A stretch of 64,000 bases of DNA from Saccharina japonica (GCA_008828725.1 MEHQ01002486.1:411553-475552), one strand, 5' to 3'; counted from the stretch's first letter, positions 48,648 through 60,492 are shown. Numbers and translations are program-made. The notes: generated by a model not told the origin, from the letters alone.

Positions 48648-48733
48648 TGGTCGTAACTCAGATCCGGGGTCGCGTACGTATAGCAGGTTCTCTCTCTCTC
48701 TCCCCCCCCCCTCCCCACTACGGTTGGTGTATA
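48648..48733 (-). repeat. dispersed repeat F, partial copy 4
   Basis: GTCGTAACTCAGATCCGGGG and the CT/C-rich block CACTACGG match the reverse copy at 21089-21334. Confidence 0.65.
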
Positions 48734-49180
48734 TCCGATTATACCTGGTATCACAGGTATACCTAGTACATACGTAGCACGCGCGATGGTAGTATTATAG
48801 GCAGCTTGCAAAGATGGGTTACGACGAGCTCCTCGGTCTCCCAGCTAAGAAGGCGTTTTGTTGCTTTTTCAAATACATATATAAGGTGTTGTCTTGTTTG
48901 TTCAAATACATGTACTTCGTATACATACTTGAAAGTATGTACTTCGTACATAAGTATGGAGTTTCAGTGCTGTTTTTGTACAGCTCAGCTTGTGTTGTAA
49001 GGTGTGGTGCCTGGTTTTCGTAGCATAGCTGTCGTGGTAGGTGGGAGCGAACGGCGCGAAGAAGGTGAACACCTCTCCCCCACGATTATATCATATAACC
49101 GCCCGCGTGATGTGTGCTTGGTAAGTGTTGATTGGTTGGTCGGTGAGCCAACATTATTTTTGCAATCGTTGTTGGGTGGA

Positions 49181-49488
49181 TAGACATCTCGGACACTGAC
49201 GCCGTTGAAGAAGGCAGCGTCCCCCCAGTTCGTCTCGGACCAGGAGTTTACGCCCTGTTCGCGCGTGGAAGAGGGCGGGGTCGGAGCAGCGACGGGGTCC
49301 CTAATCCGATGCGTTCGAGCTATACGGCCTCGAGTTCCCGTGAAGTACAGCCTCCTTCTCCGCTCGCTCCACCTCTTCCAAATCGCGCTGTAGGCGTCGG
49401 AGGCGCTGCCTCCGCCGGGGCGTCGTCTCCCTCGTCCGCTGTTGCACCCGCTCCAGACGCTCGAGTTCTCCGGTTGGGCCGACGCTAG
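49181..49488 (+). CDS. candidate Pro/Ser/Arg-rich last exon
   Basis: After a TAG at 49181-49183 that could serve as an acceptor, the plus strand is open for about 101 codons: DISDTDAVEEGSVPPVRLG..., a GRGRGR stretch, PPSPLAPPLPNRA and AVAPAPDARVLRLGRR, then TAG at 49488. GC-rich third positions fit the window's exons. An internal acceptor at GTACAG|CCT is in phase with the end of the WW gene if its last exon is spliced at GTGTAA, so this could be the real C-terminus of that protein. The minus strand is also open here and basic. Confidence 0.35.
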
Positions 49489-50187
49489 CGTTTTCGGCCG
49501 TGGGACGAGTCCTGTCGCGGCTGCGCTGTCGCGCTCGGAGAGGTGTTAAATTTCTTCGAATTTTGAGTTTTGGGATTTTTCTCAAGCACATGTCATACTA
49601 CATTGGTTTGGTAGAATAAAAATGGACGAATTGACTTTGTTCGGGATGAATGTTCCAGAGATATCTGGTGTATATTACGCACTGCTACCAAGGCAGGCAT
49701 ACAAGCAGGAGGGATGAAATATCTAGTGTTTGCGGTCTGCCTGGTTAGCAGTATGTTCATTTGTGAACTACGGAGGAGGTATTTTTCACGTACGAGTACT
49801 GGATAGTTTGGTATTGGGAAACGGCAGCATCCTATTGGATGGAGATACTGAGGTGGCGTGTTGTCAGTATTCCAGTACCCCGGGTGGAAACATGTCTGCG
49901 ACGGTATGTTTTGTTCTGGATCTATTTCGACGGCATGCACCCATCACACAACTCAATCATTGAATTAATATGTCCGTGCTTCATAACAACTTTTTTATAA
50001 CTGCATTAGGAAAAAACTATTTATTGTACCTTCTTGGTTATTGCCTCTACTTCTCCGTCTGACCCCGCTTCCATGGCCTGAGGCTACGGCCCTCGTGAGC
50101 CTGGCCACCCCAGCACTAGAGTGCTCCATTACGAACGCAGGCCCCATGAGCCCACGGCAGCATCACTGACACGCTAGCGTGTGGGCC
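49489..50187. other. intergenic, nothing identified
   Basis: No splice-bounded frame and no repeat family found. Confidence 0.4.
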
Positions 50188-50682
50188 ATGTCAAGGACAC
50201 CAGACTACGGCGGCGTGTTAGCGGTGCCTGGCACGAGGCAAGTGACTCCTTCCTTGGTGGATGTCGCCTCCGCCGCGCGGCTGGGTAAGCTACCCGTGGC
50301 CGATGACCGCGCTAAGCCTGTATCTTCCACCTTACCTCACGCTCGTACCGCCGCGATAGATACCGCCGATGACGCCGCAAAGTCCAAGCATGCCGCCTCT
50401 GTTCGCCACGCGTGCATCCATCTAGGCCACAAAGACGTGACTCGCATCTCCGCCCTACCATCTTCTGCCTCTGTAAACAAGTCGGACGGCGCGCAACAGC
50501 TAGTTCGCTCGACTAAGTCAGCGGCGTCTGAAATCCTCATGCGCTGCGACGACCACCGTGCAGATGGTTTGATATCACACGATTGGGTAACAACAGGAGG
50601 TTGGCAAATGCCAATACCTTCTCCAAGTATTTTGCCAATATCCCTCGGATCGAATCTGCCATTAATGCGAAACCAAAACTAG
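50188..50682 (+). CDS. unassigned open frame, about 164 codons
   Basis: ATG at 50188 opens a GC-rich frame, MSRTPDYGGVLAVPGTRQVT onward, rich in Ala, Ser and Asp, with blocks like AAIDTADDAAKSKHAASVRH. GC drops sharply after about 50570, so the last 35 codons are doubtful. No motif is recognised. It may be a remnant of a mobile element or a short gene; the flanks show no clear terminal repeats. Confidence 0.3.
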   Translation: MSRTPDYGGVLAVPGTRQVTPSLVDVASAARLGKLPVADDRAKPVSSTLPHARTAAIDTADDAAKSKHAASVRHACIHLGHKDVTRISALPSSASVNKSDGAQQLVRSTKSAASEILMRCDDHRADGLISHDWVTTGGWQMPIPSPSILPISLGSNLPLMRNQN

Positions 50683-51082
50683 ATATATGTATCAACATCA
50701 AAACCTCAAACCCCTGTGGGTCAAAAAAACTACCAATGTCCCGAACGCTTGGAAAGTGTTTCAAACCCAAAACTCGAAACTCAAAATGTGTAGCATATTC
50801 ATCAACTAGCGTAAATATTATGCGCTAGAAATTAAAATATGACCAGAACTCCGGCCAACTTCAATATATATCCCCGATATTCATATCATACATAAACTAG
50901 CGTGATATTTTCTCAGCATAAAACCAAATTCCTCATTAATCCCCTAGCCCGTTATTATAACGGAACGACCACCAATAATCAAGCTGATCATCCGAATATG
51001 CGCATCCGAGTATCATGATTGGTGTGATAGATAAAAATCAACGTATTTGTTGACCGAGGTAAGACGTTCAACGTCACATTGG

Positions 51083-51415
51083 ACGATCCCATTTTACGAT
51101 CGTTCAACGATCCTTTTTTACGATCGTTGAACGATCACATTTTACGATCGTTGAACGATCATTTTTTTCGATCGTTACACATTTTATGATCGTTGAACGA
51201 TCACATTTTACGATCGTTGAACGATCATTTTTTTCGATCGTTGAACGATCGCATTTTATGATCGTTCAACAATACTTTACGATCGTTGAACGATCCTTTT
51301 TTACGATCGTTGAAGGATCACATTTGACGATCGTTCAACGATCACATTTTACGATCGTTAAACGATCCTTTTTTACATCGTTAAACGGTCACATTTTACG
51401 ATCGTTCACATTTTA
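51083..51415. repeat. array of GATCGTT-AACGATC palindromes
   Basis: About 13 units of roughly 24-28 bp, each with GATCGTTGAACGATC or GATCGTTCAACGATC (a near-perfect 15-bp palindrome) joined by CATTTTAC or CTTTTTTAC. Scattered units recur at 51914-51930 and 52362-52432. Confidence 0.9.
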
Positions 51416-51999
51416 CTGTAGTATTGGAATAGTTGAGGCCTCCTGCCCCAGCCAGTGGTCCTACCCATACTTTGTACTTAGTACTATGGTATAAACCCCC
51501 GCACGCCACTGAAAAACAATAAAAGAAAGTACAATCGGTTATACAATAACAACCGAGAATAGTACCTACATCCTCGTAAATGTCTCCATCCCCTCACCAT
51601 CGAAAGAAAAAGGGTGGGTGGGCGGGAGAAATCACGAATCACAAAAAATCTGGGCCAGCGAACGACCGCTGTCCGGTTGGAAGCAACAGCCCTGTCTGTT
51701 CGCGTGTTCTACCAGTCTACCAGCACCGTTCCGTGCGGTATCCACTTGGCATTCCCACAAGCGCGATCAACCAGACAAAGCCCGTTGCTGCAAGTGAGCT
51801 ACGTAGTGTACGTGCTCAGCCAAAGAATATGGACCATAACGCCAAATTCTCTCTATAACAACAAACTACAGAATATTCTTATATCGGTTCCCGATCACGA
51901 ATAATATTTTCTATTTTACGATCGTTCACATTTTACTGTAGTATTGGATTAGTTGAGGCCTCCTGCCCCAGCCAGTGGTCCTACCCATACTTTCTTGGG
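51397..51999. repeat. 85-bp direct repeats flanking a 430-bp segment
   Basis: 51397-51475 and 51914-51992 share TTTTACGATCGTTCACATTT, TACTGTAGTATTGGA-TAG, TTGAGGCCTCCTGCCCCAGC and CAGTGGTCCTACCCATACTT with one or two differences. The segment between has no convincing gene. Confidence 0.85.
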
Positions 52000-52432
52000 C
52001 TCTTGAACTATCCGTTGACCATTTGGCTGGGATCAGATAACTATTTCCTGTCCAATGTCTCACCCACGCTTACAGTACAACACCTCTACCGCGGAGTGCA
52101 CGCGGAAAAGCCTTCGTGAAAGGCTGGGCAGTGGTAAATCGATGTGCTTCGAGGGTCGTCGGCGTCTCCTTCCATTATGCTCATAATTACTTTTATCAAA
52201 GGCCTCTATGGTTTGGCTTTTTGGCGCCTTGGAAGAGAAGTATATCATGTGCTACATCATGACCCAGCAGTTTCGGTTTCTACTATTAATGGTGGAACCA
52301 CATCCCTACGAGAACGTCGTTATATTTGGTTGACTCCAGGTTTTACAATCCTTATCACTTTTTACGATCGGTGAAAGATCCTACGATCGTTGAACGATCC
52401 CGATCACATTTTACGACCGTTCAACGAACAGG

Positions 52433-55388
52433 ACCCGCCAGAGTTGTAAGCCTTCGGTTGGTGAGGTCGCGGTTGTCGATAATGTCTAATTTCGTTGTTA
52501 CGTTTAGAAACATGCCCTTGGTAGGGGCGTGATGTTCAGTTTGTGTGTAAAATATCAACAACGTTTTTGTTGGCATGTTCATATTTGAATCAATGCCTCG
52601 TTTCAACTCGACTGGATAGAGAGGGAGAGGGCGAAGAGAGATGGAGGGAGGGAAGAGGGGACAGAGGGAGGCAGGGAAGGTCGGCCATGCGAAAGGAGCC
52701 GATGGGGGACATAATGCATCACGAGGAGGCGCGAGTGGACAGCAGTTCGCCGTGGATTTTAAATGTATGTGTGTGTGTCCGTTGATGACAGACGGCACAT
52801 ACATCATGATAAGGTAGAGGTGCACCAATTTGTTTATGAAGCTCCTCCCTTGAGGGAGCTCGATACCTTACCCGAAACCTGTTTTGTTTTTCATGATAAT
52901 TAAAGTGCAACCCGATGAACAGTCCCATGGCCTAGGTATATGTACAGTATACAGAACAAAACAATTTGCAAAAAAACTATGGCATTCCGACGATTTTGTG
53001 TTTAAGGAGCCTTCAATAGGTCATTCCGACAACGATTTAAAGCCCACACGTGCTACTCCTATCGTAGCATGCAACATACGGTCTATTTTGGCCTTGGACT
53101 CCTAAGATGCTCCTCTTATTGTAGGCTTGAACCCGATACTGGGGCAATTACACAACTAGCCGTAATGGTGTATCCGAAGAGGGAGGGGGGGGGGCGGCAC
53201 AACATCACATAGGCGGCACCGAACGAGCTGAGAAACTTGGCGAGGGTGGGTAAGATAATGAGCGATGACCAACGGATAGGTGGTGGCGTGGGGGGATATA
53301 TTCGTTAGACATCGTTTGGGGCGGGGAAATAGCCGGTTTGGAGCTTCTGCGTGCAAGTGGACGACAAGTACATACACGTTTCAAATATCGGCGTGGGAAG
53401 CTTTTAGAAGCTAAGGAATCACGAAATTGGGGCCCAAGAAACGTCTTTGTGAATCGGGGTCAATAATATTTGCTGGTTTTTTTTGGACAGAAGATCTATA
53501 AGAGTTAACTCTTAGGACTACCCTACCAGCCCAGGCTGTTTCATATGGTTAATGCTGCCGTTTTCTTATTGAGGTATTACAGTAGTTCCCGATGAATTTC
53601 CCAATGTTTTAAAGCTCAGGCACAGTTCTATTCACAGGTTGTTGTGAAATGCAGTCTTCCTCTGTTTTCGATCGCTGAGTGCAGTGAGTTGTTAAATTGC
53701 GCAACAAGCACTGGAACCACCACCACGTTTTCTCGAAACACAAAAAAGGGGAAAAATACAAGAAAACGAAAAAAAGCATGCCAACCCGAGTGTCCCGAAT
53801 CCGCAGGTTGTACGCCGCCGGTATGTTGACGCGACAATGTTTGATAGAGCAAAAATGCCTTCGCCGTGACGGTCGGCTATATCACGATAAATGAAGTATC
53901 TAGGCGCGGGGATAGTTGGTGTAGAATATACAGAGTACTCGTAGTGACAGATAACCGGAGGGTTGGGTGCCGTGTGCCGGCACGTCCGCCGGCCGTAACC
54001 GAAGTTTTCGTGTACACCAAATACGTTGTTGGTGATGTACCGTCGTTGCAACCATATACTTCGCATTGTGATATTTCTTCGAGTGTATGGCCATGGAAGC
54101 TTCTATGGCAGTTTATGGGAATTCAGGGGTTTTCATATGCCGCGTTTCCACGGGACTGCCTTATGGGTAGTTTCTTCGTGGGATGTGCCATCTCACGGCG
54201 GCTCTTTGGCACGTTGGGATTTAGTGGGGCTTGCGTGGCACCTCACGTGCGTCTCCATGCGCCTTCATGCACTTTCTTCCTGGGCGTCGATGATGGCACT
54301 TGAACAGTACTGTACTATGTACCTGTTTTGTAGCAGAGTGTCGTGAAGTATACCTTGTAGTAGGTGATTCCATGAATGCTCATGAAACCGACCCTCATGA
54401 CAATTTCATGGTGGTAGCTGTCAGGGAAAGTATTGTACCATGGTGTACCATGGGGGTGGCAGGCGTGTGGCTTCCACGGAACTGCCATAAGGTGATGGAA
54501 TAATATAATGTTGTGGATCTCTCGTGGAGAAACACGCAGCAGGTGGCTGATGTCACCTAGTGACCGTGAGATTTCCAGCTGTTCAATGGAACACAAGAGA
54601 GAATGATGGTTTGAAAGGAGGCGCTTAAATGGCCGTGCTCTAGAGAGCGGTGGTGTGCTGGGAGAGTGAGCCCGGTGGGCCTCACAGCACTGGTACGATC
54701 GCATGGTGCCATCACCCTAATAAGTGTTTAACAACGTATCCTACATAACCCCATGATAATATCACATGTGTCCGTACCCGTAGTACGCCATATTCCAGTA
54801 CCCTATGATACGATACTATGAGACCATCTCCTACGGTGAATTGTGAATCGGTTTTAAAACTTGAAAATGGAGGTTCCAACACCTTCACAGGCGTGTTTGA
54901 CCCGGGAAACGGGCGAATCGGGCCCGCTTTTCTGGAATACAAGCCGCGTGCATAGCAGACTGCACGCCGGTTCCAGTGACGTAATTCCGGGGAGGCCATG
55001 GCCCACTGGTAACGCGGAGTACTCGCGAGTAGTGATGTGTAACGAACAAGAAGAACCAACATTATAGTTGGTCAAATTACGTGATAAATCATGATCAATA
55101 TATACGAACGAATATTAGTTTTTTATTTCAAAATAATCATGACTAGTCACCCAACCCATTGTTGGTGATTAGCTGTGAAAACTATCGTAACTCTATGTGT
55201 ACCAACGAAAACAAACCGACTAATACGTACAGTGCGGTGCACTCGTACTACGAGTCTACCGCGGCACTGCTGTAGGGTCCTACGAGTGAGTGTAAGAGGG
55301 CAACTTGAAAAATAAGCATGAATAATGAACCAACCGGTGACTATACCAGTGATAATTTCCGTGCAGTACGGGTCACCTAACCAGTTAC
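52433..55388. other. intergenic, weak repeats, no gene identified
   Basis: Contains family D-type ends (near 52812 GGTAGAGGTGCACC and 53055 CCTATCGTAGCATGC) and two related stretches near 54140-54170 and 54455-54495 (TTCCACGG-ACTGCC-TA). Open frames are short and lack splice borders. Confidence 0.4.
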
Positions 55389-55536
55389 AGGCTAATAAGA
55401 AAAGCAGGCTGATATTTTAGAGGAAAATAACAAATTCGGGAGTCGATGTCTTGAAATTAGTGTAGAAAGCACCATCTCTCGAATAAGAAATCCAGCCTGG
55501 ACGAGATTTCCATTAGGTGTCCTGTACTGTACTATG
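55389..55536 (-). repeat. dispersed repeat G, copy 2
   Basis: Reverse-oriented copy of 20764-20914, with GAATAAGAAATCCAGCCTGG and ATTAGGTGTCCTGTACTGTA. Confidence 0.75.
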
Positions 55537-56520
55537 TCAAATGGCAGCACAAACAGCAGTAGTTGCAAATTCGCAGGTACCGTTGTACCGTTGTACGACC
55601 TCGTTCGACATTTCACACCCGAAACACCAGGCATATACTCTATACTCTGTTCAAGTGTATGTACCTCCCACGTACACAAGCGATTATCGTATGGGTTAAT
55701 GTATCGAGAAAGACCCCGAGGCCATACGGTTTGAGGAGGGAAAACAAATGTTTTCGCCAATCCAGCGACTGCTCCAGCCACAGAGCGCCGATTTGTAAAC
55801 GGCCTCTTCCTTGGTCATCTGTGAGATGTCCTGCTGTGCCCTGTCGAGTTCTCGTGAGACTAGCAGCTTTTCTCAGGTAGCACGGGACGGCGGGGTTGTG
55901 GGCATGTCGAGCTAGAGAGTCAGCGATGCACGAGCAACCTTGACGAAAACTCTCGTTTTACGAGTCTCCCGGCCTGAATCGTGCCAATTCTTCGCCGAGG
56001 TCCTTCCTTTTCGCCTCGTACAGGTGCCCAAGCAGCAACGGCTCTGCTGTTGGTCCGCACGATGATTGGCACCGGTAACTCAAAGCTTCTGCCGAGCCGA
56101 TTGGAGACGAAAAACATAGCAACAAAATACCGCCCCGGGAGATGTAAAGCCTTACAAGTTCATTATAAATATTTAGACCTCTCGGAGATGAATGGTTGAT
56201 ATTTTTGGAAGTTATAGTCCAATCTTTTTTTTGGAGGGTCATAGCCCATAGGCTGTAGCATCGATGTCGTGCCCCCCTGGAGATGCTGCGACAGGCAATA
56301 CACCGAGCTAATAAAAAAAAAAAAAGGCCACCAGAAATAACCAAGGAAAAGCACGGAGCTCGCCACCCACCAAGCCAGGTGGTACTTCTTCCTTATCATA
56401 GGGATAAGAACGAGAGTAAAAACAAAAAACAATAAAACGAAAACGAACCGAAAGACACAACAGGGCCGCGTTCGAGGCAGCTACAGCGGTGCACGGTACG
56501 TGTAGTCTAGACGGGACTTA
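55537..56520. other. region downstream of the LINE
   Basis: Minus-strand frame near 55856-55765 (LLVSRELDRAQQDISQMTKE) looks like a coiled-coil exon but has weak borders. From about 56500 to 56400 the minus strand is T-rich and is probably the LINE 3' UTR; its exact end is not clear. Confidence 0.35.
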
Positions 56521-57830
56521 CTAGTCAGCCTGGTACCTTGCCGCCCTGTCGGCTGTCTCCTTCCTGCTCTCCTCAACCGCGGTTTCCTTACGACTGTTGC
56601 CCCCCCCCTTCTCATTCCCTTGTGCATCACCCGCAACGGATGCTTGGTGCTGTCTACTCAGTTCCGCCTCGTGCTCGTGCCACTGGACCATGAACCGTTC
56701 AGCTGCTTCGAGGACCCCCCTGTACCACTTGCCTACCTTAGTTGCTGCAACGGTCCACACTGCGGTCTCTACTCCAAACACCAACGGGGACTGTGCCGTG
56801 GACCCCTCGGTGGCTCGAAACACTTTGAGGTCTTCTGCAAGGCATTTCTGCCAAGTCTTTGGCTGTCCGTCCGGTCGGCGTCCCTCCCCACCCGTTATTG
56901 TCCCGAACATCACCCGACTGGGTAGTCGCCCCTTGTGTTGCCGTGCTACGGCCCCCGCAAAGAACAGCCGCCGTTTACGGATCGTCGTTTCGATGCTCTC
57001 GCATCGTGTCTGCTTGAGAGCCTTCGTGTACGAGAGGGTCCTATAGTCGCCACGCTGCCGGCATCGTGTCTGCTTGAGAGCCTTCGCGTACGAGAGGGTC
57101 CTATAGTCGCCACGCTGCCAGCATCGTGTCTGCTTGAGAGCCTTCGCGTACGAGAGGGTCCTATAGTCGCCACGCTGCCGACGCTGAAAGCCAATGACAC
57201 GCAGGAGGACTTGGTGGTGTACCGATCGGAGCCTGGCGAAGTGTTGTGCACTGAGAGTCCACGTCATACATCCATACAGCAGGGTCTCTATCACTTCGGC
57301 CGTCAACATGCGTACTTTCAGGCTAAGTGGGGCCGTCTTCATGTCGTACAACTCCGGTCCGAACCGTTTGAAGCATGGTCGCATGAGACGGATCCGTCGT
57401 TCGATTTCGAGTGAGAGGTCAGCGTCTTCGTGGATAATGCCGCCGAGATATAAGAACTGGCTCGTCTGTCTATACCTCTGTCCAGCTGCTTCGATAACGA
57501 ACGGTGAAGCAGGGGGTGTCTGGTCCCGTGTTCGTAGAATCATCGTTTCCGTCTTCTTTTCCGACACCGTGAGGCCTGCTGCTTCGAAGACAGTCACGAT
57601 GAATGTCATCATTTTAGCGAGTCCCTCCGCAGACTCTGAGACCATTCCTGCATCATCAGCGTACAGCATATCCAATACTGCCCTTCGCACGCATGCCAAT
57701 GGCACCTCTTTTCCGACCACTACACCCTCGTTGAGGTAAACCAAATGCCTCATGATGTCTTCGTCTTCGCTGAAGCGTACGAGAACAACGTGTATCACAG
57801 CAGCGAAAAATACGTTGAACAGCAGCGGCG
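56521..57830 (-). pseudogene. LINE reverse transcriptase, C-terminal part
   Basis: Starts SPLLFNVFFAAVIHVV and contains the catalytic YADD (in VLDMLYADDAGMVSE), SEKKTETMILRT, LGGIIHEDADLSLEIERRI and the thumb-like LLYGCMTWTLSAQH. Between about residues 240 and 300 a 20-residue unit, QRGDYRTLSYAKALKQTRC, occurs three times in a row. The end is Lys/Glu-rich and stops at 56521. Open throughout. Confidence 0.85.
57001..57180. repeat. 60-bp in-frame tandem repeat x3 in the LINE
   Basis: Units 57001-57060, 57061-57120 and 57121-57180 differ at one or two bases each. The 60-bp length keeps the frame and adds two extra copies of a 20-residue segment after the RT domain. Confidence 0.95.
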
Positions 57831-57834
57831 ACAG

Positions 57835-58287
57835 TGTTGCGGCGGAAATGGCATACGTAACGTAAAATACGTACGTAGCGGAATGCTTCCTAGATATGTG
57901 CAACTCCCTGCCACTTCAAAGGAAGCACCGCCTTCGTTAGTAAAAAAAACGAAAACATACAAAACCAACCCTGAGGGAAAAACGGAAGAGAACTTGATCT
58001 GACGAGAGCTTGAGTGACTGCGAAGCGAGATTGAGTAGAGCGATCGTTACTGCAAGGTATTGTCGAAGGTTTGATACGGAGATCTGTTGTGTAGCACTGG
58101 AGGTTCGAAGAGGAGTTCGCAGGCAGAAACCTTGTCTTCGCAGGAAGCTGTTGTGACAAGAAACGGAGGAACCCAACCTGCATATATCCACGGAGAGGAA
58201 ACGAACTACGAAGCGGTGAGAGACTAGGGACAGGTGGATTGGAGAACACGGTGCGTGCGTCTGAAGTAGCTCTTATCCTTCGTTACA
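57835..58287. mobile_element. solo LTR inserted in the LINE
   Basis: A 453-bp segment interrupts the RT between GLRQGCVL and SPLLFN. It begins TGTTGCGG and ends GTTACA (TG...CA) and is flanked by the 4-bp direct repeat ACAG (57831-57834 and 58288-58291). Without it the RT reads on. These traits fit a solo LTR of a retrotransposon fossil; family not assigned and no internal genes present. It is younger than the LINE copy. Confidence 0.7.
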
Positions 58288-59130
58288 ACAGCACGCAGCC
58301 TTGTCGTAGCCCCTGCGTGACATTAAACCTATCAGAGTGTTCACCGTCATCTGTGCGTACGCAAGCGCGCATGCCGTCGTGGAACTGGTGAATTGTTGTA
58401 AGCATCTTGGTTGGTATGCCAACGCGCGTAAGTACCTGCCACAGCAGCTCTCGGTCGACAGAGTCGTATGCTGCAGATCAATGAAACACATGTACAGAGA
58501 GATTCTTCTATCTCGTCCGAGTTCTTGTAATCGTCGCACTGCGATCAGCATGTCGACTGTTGATCGTGTACGACGAAAACCGCACTGTTCCTCAGGGAAT
58601 ATGCCTCGGTCCTCGCAGTAGTTGCTAATACGGGATGCGACGATTTTCAGCAACACTTTTCCGGCATGGGCAACCAGCGAAACCCCTCTGTAGTTGCTGC
58701 AATCAGTCCGGTCCTTCTTTTTGTAAAGTACCTTGATGATCGCGTCTTTCCACTGCTGGGGGACTTCACCCGTTATCCAAACATTGACAAGAATGTGGTG
58801 GAAGCATTGGATGAAATCGGGGTGATCGATTTTCAGTAGCTCGGCGGGCAGGTCGTCTGGTCCTAACGCTTTCCAGTTCGGCATTGTCTTGGTGGCTCCC
58901 ATCATCTCGTCCACAGATGACTCGTCGCCAAGTGACTGTTCAAGCGGTCGTGGTGGCAATGGGTCGATGATAGTGGGATCAAGTTTCAGCGATTTCGTGT
59001 TCAAGAGTTTGTGGAAGGCTCTCATCCACCGTTCACGAATTCGCACTTTATCCCGTAGCAGCGTGCCGTCCTCGTCCCTAATGAACTGCTCGCTTCGCGC
59101 TGTCTTGCCCTCCAACCCTACAGTACCCCT
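58273..59130 (-). pseudogene. LINE reverse transcriptase, N-terminal part
   Basis: Fingers region: [20 protein letters not shown], then [56 protein letters not shown] and [18 protein letters not shown], ending FIDLQ. A frame change near 58480 moves the rest ([19 protein letters not shown] onward) to another frame. The solo LTR starts just after QGCVL. Confidence 0.88.
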
Positions 59131-59165
59131 CAGGTGCTTGTAAAAGCCTCGCTGGTCATTATCGG

Positions 59166-60388
59166 CTAAGAGTCTCTCGGTTCGGATAGGTACTCTTTAA
59201 AATACGTATGTACTCCTGCTGCGATCACCTCCCGAAGATTCGCACACGCGGTCCTCAGAGTCTTCCACGCGGTACTATCTCGGGGGTGGGCGCGTAGGTG
59301 CTGTCGCGCATCTTCCCTCGCGGACCATGCCATTTTGAAGGCAGCGGAGGTTTCGGCCATCTCACACCATCCACGCTTGCGTGGCTGGCGTGATGTGGGT
59401 GGTACCTCGGTTTCTACCGCATCGATGGTGGTTGAGGTGAACATAGTAACCATACCAGCAATGTTGTGTGGTTGAGAAGGTTGGTTGAGAGTGGAAACGA
59501 CCCTCGCAACTACTCGCTCACGACATTTTCCGTCGGATATAAACACCTTGCGGTCAAACGATCGGCCTTTTGGCGTCTTGCGTGCTTGTCGGTTCGATGC
59601 AAGATGTCCGGAGAGACGAACCTTCGTGTATACGATGTTGTGGTCTGAATCAGCTTTAGCTGGTAGCGGAGGCTGAGGGACAACTTTAACATCGTGTACT
59701 CCAGGCCGATGGACTTGTCGGATTTGGATGTAATCAATGCGATTATGGTCATTCGGGTCGGTGCCGTTGTGAGTATGCGAGATTCCACCCTTGCGTGTGC
59801 TAAAACAAGTGTTGGTGAGAGCTAGCTTGCAATTGGTAGCGAACGACAGAAGTCGTTTGCCATTATCGTTGATCAAATCGCGCCCGTATGCTCCCAGAAA
59901 TAGTCTCTGCCCAGCCCGTGCATTGGCATCCATCAGTATGACCAAACACTATCTAGTTGGGATCTGTCCGACTAGGTCCTCCATCTTTTTCCAGAAAACA
60001 CGTTTCAGCTCGGCGTCTTTGGTACACTCTGTTGGGGCATACGCAACGACGAAATTAACTGTCTCGTGTTTAGTAACCAACTCGAAACGCATCGACATAA
60101 GCCGTTCGTCTATGAATTCATGGGTATACACAGACTGACGGCATAGATACTCTTCGACTGCCAATCCAACCCCATACAACCCCTGTCTGGCTGCTGTTTC
60201 CTCCTGACCTGAACAAAACACTTGATACCCAGCAGCGGGAATGTCGTCCTGCCGGCTCGCCGAGCTTCCTGCAGACCGACGAAGTCACAGCCAAGCTGTT
60301 GCACCTTCGTCAGGATGCGCTCGTCATGTCCATACCCGTTCTTCCCCTTTACAGCCAGGGTGCGCACGTTGTAGGTCGCTACCGCCAC
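59166..60388 (-). pseudogene. LINE endonuclease region
   Basis: EEP/APE-type endonuclease: VATYNVRTL at the start, the metal-binding Glu in GLQEAR, VAYAPTE, Asp and Asn in LMDANARAG, and the C-terminal SDH (KADSDHNIVY). After it comes a linker, RKRGWCEMAETSAAFKMAW onward. One frame change near 60240 and one in-frame TAG at 59949-59951 interrupt it. Confidence 0.88.
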
Positions 60389-60492
60389 AAGTGCCTCCTT
60401 CTGCCTCGTACGAGCCTCANCGTGCTGACTTCCTCGCCAGCCGACCGTATGCCACCACTAACTTAACGGACCCGTCCCCTCCTCCGTTTTTT

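Noticed and set aside
51083-51415. CRISPR-like regular repeat array
   Set aside because: The units are palindromes with near-constant linkers and no unique spacers, and the window is eukaryotic.
56597-57739. Plus-strand frames across the LINE
   Set aside because: Antisense of the reverse transcriptase; the conserved motifs are on the minus strand.
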